Assembly: GCA_019358835.1 (NCBI GenBank)
Contig: JAHHIH010000001.1
Coordinates: 1-64,000 of the forward strand
Reading direction: 5' to 3'
From: Tildeniella torsiva UHER 1998/13D
Lineage (GTDB): Bacteria; Cyanobacteriota; Cyanobacteriia; Phormidesmidales; Phormidesmidaceae
Length of the DNA stretch: 64,000 nt
Positions 1 through 8,113 of this stretch are shown here, one piece after another; positions within the stretch are counted from its first letter, which is position 1; each line of letters begins with the position of its first letter. A program made the position numbers and the translations under genes. The notes under the pieces are model-generated. The model was not told the DNA's origin and searched no databases. It saw nothing but the letters and a program-made list of their open reading frames with translations.

Positions 1-114
1 GATCATCAGCACGCCGAACCAGCCCACATACAGGCGGTTCTCGGTGCTGGTCACCCACTGGCAAAACTGCTCCCACAGGGAGGCGCTTTCACGCCGCTGT
101 AGAGTTGTGGTCAT
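1..114 (-). CDS. psbA: Photosystem II D1 protein, N-terminal part (runs off window start)
   Basis: The reverse strand from the ATG at 114 encodes 38 residues beginning [18 protein letters not shown], followed by a [15 protein letters not shown] stretch. This matches the highly conserved N-terminus of cyanobacterial D1. D1 is the photosystem II reaction-centre subunit of the thylakoid membrane; with D2 it binds the primary chlorophylls, the pheophytin, the QB quinone and most Mn-cluster ligands. Only the stromal N-terminus and the start of the first transmembrane helix are present, so the D1 isoform cannot be decided. The gene is divergent from trnL, and its promoter must lie in the roughly 200 bp between them. 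Identification is near certain; the truncation is only the window edge. Confidence 0.96.
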   Translation of the reverse strand, partial: MTTTLQRRESASLWEQFCQWVTSTENRLYVGWFGVLMI

Positions 115-310
115 AATGTATTAGTCCAGGTAAATGTACTAAGTATGTTGCTGAGTTTTGTTTCAGCTATCGTTACATTAGCACACATTCCTAAATAAAA
201 GCGAGCAAAAAATATCTTGTTATGTCTTCGGAAGGAGACGAGAGTTGCAATCCCGTACGGTTGGTGGTGGAATAGAGTCTGCATTGCCCTGCGACATGCT
301 GGGCAAACAC

Positions 311-662
311 GGGGGCGTGGCGGAATGGTAGACGCTACGGACTTAGAAAACTGAGCCTTAGTGGAGAAATCTGCTAAGTGGAAGCTCTCAAACTCAGGGA
401 AACCTACCTCTAAACCTGGGCAACGGCACTTGCCTCGCTCGGGTTCTAGACACGGCAATCCTGAGCCAAGCTGGTATGTTTCATGCCGGAAGGTGCAGAG
501 GCCCGACGGGAGCTACCCTAACGTGAAGTCGAGGGTAAAGGGAGGGTCCAATTCTCAAAACCTGGTTCGGGATTGCTCGTCCCAGGCAGCGGCGAAAGCT
601 GCGGGAGAATGAAAATCCGTTGACCTTAAACGGTCGTGAGGGTTCGAGCCCCTCCGCCCCCA
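311..662 (+). tRNA. trnL: tRNA-Leu(UAA), split by a group I intron
   Basis: The 5' exon (311-344) and 3' exon (612-662) join into an 85-nt leucine tRNA. The acceptor stem pairs GGGGGCG (311-317) with CGCCCCC (655-661), and A662 is the discriminator base. The anticodon stem pairs ACGGA with TCCGT around the loop CTTAAAA, giving anticodon UAA. A long variable arm typical of tRNA-Leu follows, and the T arm reads GGGTTCGAGCCC. No CCA end is encoded. The exons are separated by 267 nt inserted after U34, the classical site of the cyanobacterial and plastid trnL intron. Exon ends were placed by restoring the anticodon loop. Confidence 0.95.
345..611 (+). ncRNA. Self-splicing group I intron in the tRNA-Leu anticodon loop
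   Basis: The 267-nt insertion interrupts the anticodon between U34 and A35. It follows the U expected at a group I 5' splice site and ends in G611, the expected terminal omega-G. Its size is usual for the trnL(UAA) intron family of cyanobacteria and plastids, which splices itself with a guanosine cofactor. It contains short GC-rich paired stretches consistent with a P3-P9 core, but I did not fold it fully. No homing endonuclease is encoded; the short open frame across it is accidental. Identity rests on position, size and boundary bases. Confidence 0.9.
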
Positions 663-1286
663 TACCATTTTTAGTAGTGAAGCAAAGCTTTACCCAACAG
701 GGGCTAATATGACCGCCCGCTGGATCACGGTCCAGCGGGTCACAATGCTTGTAATATTCTTCTAAGTTTCCCTGTAAATTCCGCTCCACTATCACCAAGC
801 CGAGTAGCTATCCTAAGAAGTTATGGCGTTACTTGCCCGGCATAGGTTAAAGACTTGAAATTGTTTGCCAGCTCTCCGTTTAAAGGTCAGCGGAATATGT
901 TCTGGTTAAAACTAGGCACAATAGCTGATTAGGCTAAAGACAGTATTGTGCTGTGTTACTTTACACAAATGATCTGTGGGTGTTACTTAAGAGCCCTAGG
1001 CACCTTAAGCACTGCACGAATGGCGATGTTCCCCTCTAGGGAGCTAGCTGGACGTTGGAGGCACAACACCAAGACATGCATCTACCATCGGGTTCATTGG
1101 GTCTGGAATTTGTCGGATTTGGGTTGTTTAAGCATTCAGTCTGTGACTAGACCTGCCAAGAGGTAGGTTTAGCCAGCGTTTTGACTATCAGAGTCTAGAG
1201 AGTCTAGCGGTAGCACTCTAGTAAACGCTGTTTGCTGTTCCGCAAGGAGCTGACTCAGGTCGCTTGCCAAACTACTTCCGGTAACC
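663..1286. other. Intergenic stretch without a convincing gene
   Basis: About 620 bp separate trnL from the next gene. Short open frames exist but none has a ribosome-binding site or a plausible protein sequence. Visible structure is a 7-bp hairpin (ACCTGCC 1151-1157 with GGTAGGT 1162-1168, one G-T pair) followed by only three T residues, and the direct repeat described separately at 1190-1207. A small RNA cannot be excluded. Confidence 0.5.
1190..1207. repeat. Two tandem copies of AGAGTCTAG upstream of the 1287 gene
   Basis: The 9-bp word AGAGTCTAG occurs twice head to tail (1190-1198 and 1199-1207). A partial inverted version, ACTCTAG, follows about 10 bp later. The block lies 80-100 bp before the start codon at 1287, a position suited to a regulator site, but no known binding motif is recognised. 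Confidence 0.6.
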
Positions 1287-2744
1287 ATGGGTCGAATCTA
1301 CCAACCAATGTCTCGGGAAACTGTGTCTAGATATCCTTCGATGGAGTCAAACGAGTATGGGGCTCGACCTGGGTTGTCACTGGCTCAGGCTCAGCAGGTC
1401 ATCTATGATTTTTTGTTGGAAATCGTCAAATTTTGGCATCCCCAAGACGTTTTAGAGGAATTTCGCCACCTTTTCATCCACCATACTGATTCGGTCAGCT
1501 CGCAGACCCTGCCAGCGCTGCACATCATCTTGTTTGCGAATAACGAGCCAGAGTTTCGCAACACGATTAAGCGCTGCTGTTACATTCTTGTTAACAACTG
1601 GGAGGTCGCTCGCCAGTTTGACGCCATTCAGGATTTGGTCGATATATTTTCTGATCCCCTGATTCAACGTCGCACCCTATCGCCTACGCTCAAACGGCTG
1701 CGCCACTGGCTGACCCGATTTCTCGAAAGCGAGGATTTTGAGGAACTCCGGCTGTTTGCAGCACGCTACACCGAGGAGCGCACCCTCAACCGCCCCGAGG
1801 ACTGGACGGCTCGCTATACTCCGTACCTGCTGGTTCCTCAGTACATCAATGAGGATAACCCCATCGAGCAGCGCCAGGCGGCCCGCGCCCTCTCTCGTCG
1901 TCTAAAGGACAAGTTCAAATTTGACCTGGCTATGTACACCGCCTATAGCCAGAACGGGCAAGCCCGCGATCGCCCCGTGGACAACCCCACAGCCCTGGGA
2001 GACAGCGCTCTCCGCCTGGTCAAAGCGATCGTGGCTAGGCGGGGCGAGTTTAGCTATAAAAACTTAGCCCGCCTATTTTTAGAGCAGATAAAAGAGAGTA
2101 GCTACGGTGACTTTAAGAAAAGTCTGACTCGCTACTTGCTCTATACCGTCAGCGGCAACCCGATTTCTAAACAAATTCAGGAACAGCTGGATGCACGGCT
2201 AGTCAACCTCTATACGGAGTTTGACTTTGAACTTTGGGACTCGTCGCTGATGTTGCGCACCAGTAACCGAATCGTCGATTATTTGATGACTGAGGATCAG
2301 GAACAGCCGTCGCCATTGTTTTCAATGATTTTGTCCCAGGGCAATGCCCTCACCCTGGCAATCATTTTGCTGAAGCTGGTGCTGATTTCGCGTCAGACCC
2401 TTCCCTATATGGAAACGAGAGTTGCCAGCTTGATTCGCTACTACGAGCAGTTTCCCCGCAGCGAATGTCAGTGGGTAATCAACTTCTTAGAGGTGTTTCA
2501 GATTACGTTTGCCATCTATGGCGACAACACGGAATATAACTTAGTCAAGGTGACCCAGCGCGACCCAGGAACCACGGCCCTGTTCCTGGCTGAACGGCAG
2601 GGGCTAGACGCCTTTAGAATTTTTTCCCAGAAGCTGAATCAGCCCCAGGATGGGGCTTTGAGCAACCCCGATCTCGCTGCGGACAAAGGAGAGCTGCTGA
2701 GGGATCCGACGGAGGGGGAGTTAGACCCTGGGGAGCAGGCCTAA
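1287..2744 (+). CDS. Conserved cyanobacterial protein of unknown function (485 aa)
   Basis: This 485-residue protein is soluble-looking and probably almost entirely alpha-helical. It has no signal peptide and no clear membrane segment; a moderately hydrophobic stretch near residues 345-370 is probably a buried helix. The central part is rich in Arg, Lys, Glu and aromatic residues, and the last ~35 residues form a low-complexity acidic tail. The ATG at 1287 is used because the conserved-looking sequence begins shortly after it and no better in-frame start lies upstream. I believe it belongs to a cyanobacteria-restricted family but recognise no catalytic motif and assign no function. It stands alone on the plus strand, with larC converging on it 9 bp downstream. 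Confidence 0.8.
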   Translation: MGRIYQPMSRETVSRYPSMESNEYGARPGLSLAQAQQVIYDFLLEIVKFWHPQDVLEEFRHLFIHHTDSVSSQTLPALHIILFANNEPEFRNTIKRCCYILVNNWEVARQFDAIQDLVDIFSDPLIQRRTLSPTLKRLRHWLTRFLESEDFEELRLFAARYTEERTLNRPEDWTARYTPYLLVPQYINEDNPIEQRQAARALSRRLKDKFKFDLAMYTAYSQNGQARDRPVDNPTALGDSALRLVKAIVARRGEFSYKNLARLFLEQIKESSYGDFKKSLTRYLLYTVSGNPISKQIQEQLDARLVNLYTEFDFELWDSSLMLRTSNRIVDYLMTEDQEQPSPLFSMILSQGNALTLAIILLKLVLISRQTLPYMETRVASLIRYYEQFPRSECQWVINFLEVFQITFAIYGDNTEYNLVKVTQRDPGTTALFLAERQGLDAFRIFSQKLNQPQDGALSNPDLAADKGELLRDPTEGELDPGEQA

Positions 2745-2753
2745 GGAATCCAG

Positions 2754-4091
2754 TCAGGAAGCGCCTTCGGACTGCTGCTGGTACCACAGACTGAGGGCCG
2801 TCTGGTGCACAGTCTGCCAGGGAATGTTGTGCTGGCGGGCCAGGGCGGCACAGTCTTCGTATTCTGGGTGGGCATTGAGTACCGCCTGGGTGCGGGGGTG
2901 GTAGGCCAGCTTCAACGCGACCGGGCCGTAGAGGGTCTCTAAGGTTTCGGTGCGGCGAGGCAGCACCCACCGCTGCTGAGACTGGCGGCGAATGCCGAGG
3001 GTGGAGGTTTCGGCAAACAGTATGTCTGTACAGTGGGGTTCGTCCGCAGGGCGGCAGAGCACGGTGATGAGTAGCCCAGGGCGGGATTTTTTCATGGCTA
3101 CGGGCTGGGTGAAGAGGTCGAGGGCTCCGGCCGCAAGGATGCGATCGTAGAGGTAGCCCACGGCCTGGGGCAGCAGATCGTCAACCTGGGTTTCGAGCAG
3201 GGTCACGGTGTCTGACTCGTAGGCAATTCCGGCTGGGGCTGAGGTAGGGGATACCACCGCTGAAGCCAGAGTCGCCGCCGTTTCCCCAATCCACAGGCGC
3301 AGCACATTGGCGACGGGCAGTTCCTTTCCCCCGGCCCCTAAGCCGGTACTGCGGAGGGTCATGGCAGGGGGGTCGCCAAAAGAGGCAGCGAGGGTGGTGG
3401 CGATCGCCGCCCCGGTTGGGGTCACCAATTCTCCATCGAGACCATTGCTGTAAATCGGCACCTGGCGCTGCTCTAGCAGCTTGAGCACGGCGGGGGCGGG
3501 GACGGGCAGCCAGCCGTGGGCCGCTCGTACTCGCCCCCGTCCGGTAGGCAGGGGCGAGCAGACCAGCTGATCGACGCCCAGGTAGTCGAGGCCCAGACAG
3601 GTGCCGACAATATCGACAATGGCGTCGGTGGCGCCGACTTCGTGGAAATGCACCTGGTCTACGGCGATGCCGTGAACGGCAGCCTCGGCTTCGGCCAGGC
3701 GACGAAATACGGCTAGGCTCCAGCGCCGGGCGCGATCGGGCAGGGCGGCCTGGGTAATCAGGTGCTCGATCGCAGGCAGATTACGGATGGCGGTTGGGAG
3801 AGCGATCGACGATTTAGCGCCGTGGTCGTGCTCAGCAGCAGCGGGATAGTGATGATGAGATTTCCCCTGGTGGTGAATTTGGGGAGGAGAGGTCAGCGTG
3901 ACCTCAGCGTGGAGCGCCCGCAGCCCTTGGCGATGGGTCGGCGTCACGGTCAGGGTAAATTCGTCGCTCAGACCCAGAGTCGCCAGCTGGGTTTGCAGAT
4001 AGTCGAGGGGTACCCCGGCATCGACCAGGGCGGCCAGGCACATATCGCCAGCAATGCCCGAGGGGCAATCGAGGTAAGCTAGGGTGTTCAA
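2754..4091 (-). CDS. larC: LarC-type nickel insertion protein
   Basis: LarC (formerly DUF111) completes the nickel-pincer nucleotide cofactor of lactate racemase-type enzymes by inserting nickel into the organic precursor with CTP. The 445-residue protein starts with the family motif CPSGIAGDM (residues 9-17). It then has a His-rich segment around residues 73-90, likely metal-binding, the VHFHEVGATDAIVD block, and a C-terminal domain with the DDLLPQ region. In Lactobacillus the gene is split by a programmed frameshift; here both halves are in one frame. No larA, larB or larE is adjacent, so the client enzyme is not evident. It is divergent from the downstream-coordinate Sua5-like gene, with 28 bp between the start codons. 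Confidence 0.9.
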   Translation of the reverse strand: MNTLAYLDCPSGIAGDMCLAALVDAGVPLDYLQTQLATLGLSDEFTLTVTPTHRQGLRALHAEVTLTSPPQIHHQGKSHHHYPAAAEHDHGAKSSIALPTAIRNLPAIEHLITQAALPDRARRWSLAVFRRLAEAEAAVHGIAVDQVHFHEVGATDAIVDIVGTCLGLDYLGVDQLVCSPLPTGRGRVRAAHGWLPVPAPAVLKLLEQRQVPIYSNGLDGELVTPTGAAIATTLAASFGDPPAMTLRSTGLGAGGKELPVANVLRLWIGETAATLASAVVSPTSAPAGIAYESDTVTLLETQVDDLLPQAVGYLYDRILAAGALDLFTQPVAMKKSRPGLLITVLCRPADEPHCTDILFAETSTLGIRRQSQQRWVLPRRTETLETLYGPVALKLAYHPRTQAVLNAHPEYEDCAALARQHNIPWQTVHQTALSLWYQQQSEGAS

Positions 4092-4119
4092 CAGCGCAAC
4101 CGCAGCGGGGACAGGGGCA

Positions 4120-4770
4120 ATGGCAACAACCTATAAGCTACATTCTGAGAACCCGCAGAGCCGCAAAGTAGAGGCTGTGGTCTCAGCGCTGCGGCAGGGG
4201 GCGGTAGCCCTTTACCCCACCGACACAGTTTACGCCATTGGCTGTGACCTCAACCATCGCGGGGCGGTGCAGCGGGTGCGCCAGATCAAGCAGTTGGCCA
4301 ACGATAAACCCCTCACCTTCCTCTGTGCTTCGCTATCCAATATTGCTGACTATGCGATCGTCAGCGATGGGGCCTACCGCCTGATTAAGCGACTAATTCC
4401 GGGGCCGTTTACCTTTTTGCTGCCCGCCACTCGCCAGGTGCCCCGCCTGGTCATGAACCCCAAACGACGCACCACGGGGATTCGAGTACCCGACCATGCC
4501 CTTTGCCTGGCGCTGGTGGAGACGCTGCAAAACCCGATTATTTCGACCTCAGCCCTGACGCTGCTGCCCGAGGCGACCAAAGGACGCCCTCTGGACAAGA
4601 TGACGATGTTTGACACCCTGGAAAAATTAGTGGACATCGTGATCGATGACGATCGCCCCCTGGGCTACGAAGTCTCGACCATTCTGGATATGGAGGGGGA
4701 GAATCCCCTGATGATTCGCAGGGGCCTGGGGTGGGAGACCGCTCTAGACTGGGGTGCTCAGCCGGTATAG
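4120..4770 (+). CDS. YciO/YrdC/Sua5-family threonylcarbamoyl-AMP synthase-like protein
   Basis: The 216-residue protein covers a single YrdC-like domain: the PTDTVYAIGCD motif near the N-terminus, the DKPLTFLC segment, PGPFTFLLPAT and TTGIRVPDH. Family members form threonylcarbamoyl-AMP from threonine, bicarbonate and ATP, the first step of the t6A37 modification of tRNAs reading ANN codons. The short length and the IKQLANDKPLTFLC arrangement are closest to the YciO subgroup, whose activity is less well established than that of TsaC. The ATG at 4120 is preferred over a GTG at 4084 because it is preceded by AGGGG and removes an Ala/Gly-rich leader that overlaps larC. Other t6A genes are not nearby. 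Confidence 0.85.
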   Translation: MATTYKLHSENPQSRKVEAVVSALRQGAVALYPTDTVYAIGCDLNHRGAVQRVRQIKQLANDKPLTFLCASLSNIADYAIVSDGAYRLIKRLIPGPFTFLLPATRQVPRLVMNPKRRTTGIRVPDHALCLALVETLQNPIISTSALTLLPEATKGRPLDKMTMFDTLEKLVDIVIDDDRPLGYEVSTILDMEGENPLMIRRGLGWETALDWGAQPV

Positions 4771-5169
4771 CTGCCGATGGCGGGGCCACTGGCAAGGGGG
4801 GCAACTGGGCAACTGGCACCCCCCTTGGCAATCCTAGGCGCACCGCTTCGATCGCGATCGCCCGCGCCAAGTTGGCTAGCGACTCACGGGCCTGCATGGC
4901 TGCAAAAGATACTGAAACCATTTCAGAGCAAGGCTTTCCAGCTTTGACGGCCCAGCACAGACCAAGGATTGTCTTGAGACAATCTGTTTGACGAATCCAC
5001 AACAAACGCCTTGCGGCAGGGGCGGGCAGCTTTGCATGCTGGCACAGGCCCTGGGAAATCCCAGCGGCTGAAGCGGGGGTACATAGCAACCCACCGGCAA
5101 TTCACCAATCCACTGAGTGTCCCGGCTGGCTATTCCCGATTTCAGTGTCGTTGTTAGGATTGGGTAACT
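4771..5169. other. Intergenic region with a 7-bp perfect inverted repeat
   Basis: About 400 bp lie between the Sua5-like gene and the hetZ-like gene. A perfect hairpin, GATTGTC-TTGA-GACAATC, spans 4967-4984 and is followed by TGTTTG, so it is not a classical terminator. A HIP1 site lies near 4855. No coding frame with a credible start was found. The stretch probably carries the promoter of the hetZ-like gene. Confidence 0.5.
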
Positions 5170-6414
5170 ATGAAGACCGCATCTACCTGCTTAGCCATGC
5201 CCCCATCGCCCCCTGGGATCACCCCACCGCCCCCAGAACCCTCTCCCCAGCCTGAAGCTGCCGGAACGGTTCCGACCATTGCCGCCCTAGTAGATGAGCT
5301 GTTTATGGCCCACCTCCAGCGGCGGCTAGGGGGCATTGATGGGGTGATGCAGCGGCTGACGACTGAGATTGAGCGCATCTGTGCGATGAGCGATCGCATC
5401 CAGGCCTCGGGGGATGTCAACCACTGGCAGGCCGCCCTGGTGCGCCATCGGGTGAGCAAATGCCTGGCCTACTACGACATGGGCTCGAACCGGGGCCGGG
5501 TGGAACTGCACAGCAGCCTCAGCGCCATTGTCTACCGCCATGTGGCTCCCCAGGGCAGCCATCTGGGGTTTAAGGGCCGCTATGCTCTACTCGAAGACTT
5601 CATGCAGATTTTCTACATTGAGGTGCTCAACGCCTTTCGGCGCGAGCACGAGCTCCCGACCACCTACACCCCTCGCACCCGGCTGGAGCTGGCCGAATAC
5701 ATGGCCTTTAGCGAGCAGTACGCCAAACGGCGCATCAACCTGCGGGGCGGTAGCCAGCAGCTGATTGTGCTGCGCGCCCAGGCCTTTAGCCGTCGCCAGC
5801 CCGCCGAAACCTCGGTGGATATGACCCTCGTCAGCGAGGGGGCTAAAACCGAGGCCGCCGAGAGCCACGCCCGTAGCTCGGTGGTGCAGCAGGTGCGTGA
5901 AAAAATGATGGCCGAGACCAATGACCCCGGCGATGGGGTGATGCGCGATCGCGTCATTAACGCCCTCATGCAGTACCTCAAAGCCCAGAACCAGACCGAC
6001 TGCGTTGACTACCTGGTGCTCAAGCTGAAGGACTGCTCCGCCGCCGAAATCGACGATATTTTAGGGCTTTCGGCGCGGGAGCGCGACTACCTTCAGCAGC
6101 GGTTCAAGTACCACGTGGAGAAGTTTTCCCAGCAGCACGAGTGGCAGCTGGTGCACCAGTGGCTTGGGGCCAACCTGGAGGCCCGGCTGGGCATGACGCC
6201 AACGGAGTGGGGCGACTTTTTGGCCACCCTGCCCGAGGACTACCGCCAGTTTCTCGACCTCAAGCGGCAGCAGATTGACAATGGGGCTCTGACCGATGAG
6301 GCGATCGCCCAAGCCCTGGGTTGGACGCCGAAAAAAGTGCAGCGCAACTGGACCAAGGTGCTCAAGCTGGCCTGGACTTTTCGCAACCAGGTGCGGGGGG
6401 CAGAGGCAAGTTAA
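5170..6414 (+). CDS. hetZ: HetZ-like protein
   Basis: The 414-residue protein resembles cyanobacterial HetZ, a DNA-binding regulator needed for early heterocyst differentiation in Anabaena and also found in filamentous species that make no heterocysts. A Pro-rich, variable N-terminus of ~35 residues is followed by the conserved block GSNRGRVELHSSLSAIVYRH, then by EYMAFSEQYAKRR. The C-terminal third looks like sigma-factor or HTH regulators (LSARERDYLQQRFKYH and IAQALGWTPKKVQRNW). The length is close to Anabaena HetZ. No patU or hetR is nearby. The identification is from remembered sequence similarity; a HetZ-related paralog is the main alternative. The ATG at 5170 has only a weak ribosome-binding site, so the true start could be a little downstream. 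Confidence 0.75.
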   Translation: MKTASTCLAMPPSPPGITPPPPEPSPQPEAAGTVPTIAALVDELFMAHLQRRLGGIDGVMQRLTTEIERICAMSDRIQASGDVNHWQAALVRHRVSKCLAYYDMGSNRGRVELHSSLSAIVYRHVAPQGSHLGFKGRYALLEDFMQIFYIEVLNAFRREHELPTTYTPRTRLELAEYMAFSEQYAKRRINLRGGSQQLIVLRAQAFSRRQPAETSVDMTLVSEGAKTEAAESHARSSVVQQVREKMMAETNDPGDGVMRDRVINALMQYLKAQNQTDCVDYLVLKLKDCSAAEIDDILGLSARERDYLQQRFKYHVEKFSQQHEWQLVHQWLGANLEARLGMTPTEWGDFLATLPEDYRQFLDLKRQQIDNGALTDEAIAQALGWTPKKVQRNWTKVLKLAWTFRNQVRGAEAS

Positions 6415-6423
6415 GGAGGCGGG

Positions 6424-7140
6424 CTAGCCTGCGATCGCCTCGTCCCCAGTGCCCGGCGGCTCAAATTTGTAGCCGACGCCCCGCACCGTCTGAATCAGGG
6501 CCGGTTGAGTCGTGTCTTTCTCAATCTTTTTGCGAATCTGACCCACGTGGACATCTACTACCCGCTGATCCCCGACGTAGTCGTAATCCCAAACCTTTTG
6601 AATCAACTCTGCCCGCCGCCACACGCGACCGGGGTGGCTGGCCAAAAAGTGCAGCAGATCAAACTCCAGGGCCGTCAGGGGCACCATTTCGTCATTGAGC
6701 ATGACTTCCCGGCGCACCGGGTCAATGGCCAGGCTGTTGAAGGTCAGGCACTGCTGTTCTGCGGCGGTGACCGGGCGCTGGCGTTTGAGAATCGCTCCCA
6801 CCCGCACCTCTAGCTCGCCGAGGCTAAAGGGCTTGGTCAAATAGTCGTCGGCCCCTTCGTGAAACCCGCGAATTTTGTCCGACTCGTCGGTGCGGCTCGT
6901 GAGCATGAGCACAAACACCCCGGTGCGCGACTGCATTTCTTTACAGAGGTCGTAGCCGTTGGTGTCAGGCAAGTTGAGGTCGAGGATGACCAGGTCGGGG
7001 GTGAACTGCTCGAACACCGCCAGGGCCTTTTTGCCGTCCTCTGCCGACTCCATTTCATAGTCCTGCTTAGCCAGGAACCGATGAATCAGGTTGCGAATTG
7101 CGGGGTCGTCGTCGACAACGAGGATCTTGGCTTCCGCCAT
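6424..7140 (-). CDS. OmpR/PhoB-family response regulator
   Basis: This 238-residue two-domain regulator has an N-terminal receiver domain with the acidic triad D10-D11-D12, the phospho-acceptor D54 in VILDLNLPD, the conserved switch threonine T81 and lysine K103 in LTKPF. The C-terminal half is a winged-helix DNA-binding domain (LTALEFDLLHFLASHPG, RVVDVHVGQIRKKIE, TVRGVGYKFE). It should bind promoter DNA once phosphorylated by a sensor kinase. No kinase gene is adjacent, so it is an orphan by position, which is common in cyanobacteria. It does not match RpaA or RpaB closely by eye, so no symbol is given. Its stop lies 9 bp from the stop of the converging hetZ-like gene. GAAAGG upstream of the ATG serves as ribosome-binding site. 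Confidence 0.93.
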   Translation of the reverse strand: MAEAKILVVDDDPAIRNLIHRFLAKQDYEMESAEDGKKALAVFEQFTPDLVILDLNLPDTNGYDLCKEMQSRTGVFVLMLTSRTDESDKIRGFHEGADDYLTKPFSLGELEVRVGAILKRQRPVTAAEQQCLTFNSLAIDPVRREVMLNDEMVPLTALEFDLLHFLASHPGRVWRRAELIQKVWDYDYVGDQRVVDVHVGQIRKKIEKDTTQPALIQTVRGVGYKFEPPGTGDEAIAG

Positions 7141-7360
7141 AGTCGTACCTTTCTGTAAGTTGGCTAATCAGGATGATAGTCAGGAACCCTCGAAGGGTAG
7201 GCTCACCAGCCATGGTGCCAATGCCCTTTTAGTGCTTTTCAAGCCCTTTACGGGGCATCAGTCATAAACCAATAAATAATTTCATAGCTTACTCGAGAAT
7301 TTTGTGAAGTTACCACTCTGCTACCGCAGCTTGGAACCTTGGGCCTCAGTAAAGCCACGG

Positions 7361-8062
7361 CTATCGGCGAGGCGATCGCGGTTTATCACCCATCAACCCC
7401 AGCAGCGGCCCTAAAATCAACCCGAACACAAACCCCCCTGAGTGAGCCCAGTAGGCCACCCCGCCACCCGCGCCAACGTCACTGCTGAGGCTGGCAATGC
7501 TAAACAGCGCCTGCTGCACAAACCAAAACCCTAAGAAAAAAACCGCCGGAATGCGAATGGTGGTGAAAAAGATAATCAGCGGAATCAAGGTGACGATGCG
7601 GGCCCGAGGAAACCGCAGAATATAGGCCCCCATCACCCCGGCGATCGCCCCACTGGCCCCAATGGTGGGCACCGCCGAAGAGGGATCAAAAACCCACTGG
7701 GTCAACCCCGCCAGCGCCCCACAGCCCAGGTAAAAAATCAAGAACTTGACGTGGCCCAGGCGGTCTTCAATATTGTTGCCAAACACCCACAGGTAGAGCA
7801 GGTTACCCCCCACGTGGAAAAAGCCGCCGTGGAGGAACTGGGACGAGAGTAGGGTAATCCATTCGTAAGCCGGGGCCTGGAGCGCGCCCTGAAAGCTCTC
7901 GGTTAGCTGGGCCGGCACCAGCGCCCAGGCGTCAAAGAAACCGTCAATGCTCTCCTGCGACAGGCCAAGCTGAAACACAAATACAGCAATATTGATCCCG
8001 ATCAGTCCGTAGGTGACTACGGGGGTAATGCTGGTGGGGTTGTCATCACGAAGCGGAACCAC
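7361..8062 (-). CDS. Rhomboid-family intramembrane serine protease
   Basis: The 233-residue protein has about six to seven hydrophobic segments and the rhomboid signature. The catalytic serine is S137 in the GASGAIAGV motif and the partner histidine is H207 in YWAHSGGFVFG. The HGGFFHVGGNLLYL segment (residues 78-91) supplies the conserved His/Asn oxyanion-side residues. Rhomboids cleave transmembrane helices of client proteins within the membrane; the client is not inferable here. The start is a GTG at 8062, giving MVPLRDDNPTS, which fits the usual start of cyanobacterial homologues. The gene is oriented with the LD-carboxypeptidase upstream of it, about 50 bp away, so the two may be co-transcribed. 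Confidence 0.93.
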   Translation of the reverse strand: MVPLRDDNPTSITPVVTYGLIGINIAVFVFQLGLSQESIDGFFDAWALVPAQLTESFQGALQAPAYEWITLLSSQFLHGGFFHVGGNLLYLWVFGNNIEDRLGHVKFLIFYLGCGALAGLTQWVFDPSSAVPTIGASGAIAGVMGAYILRFPRARIVTLIPLIIFFTTIRIPAVFFLGFWFVQQALFSIASLSSDVGAGGGVAYWAHSGGFVFGLILGPLLGLMGDKPRSPRR

Positions 8063-8113
8063 GGCTGTACCTAAAGCGTGACTTCATTCTAAAGACGCCC
8101 CGACCGTAAACGC

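Noticed and set aside
361-612. Open frame across the trnL intron
   Set aside because: It lies within the group I intron, has no ribosome-binding site and no resemblance to a homing endonuclease.
948-1166. 72-codon open frame in the gap after trnL
   Set aside because: Low-complexity Cys/Trp/Arg-rich sequence, no ribosome-binding site and no family resemblance.
2754-4091. Programmed frameshift in larC as in Lactobacillus
   Set aside because: The whole 445-residue protein is in one frame, so no frameshift is needed.
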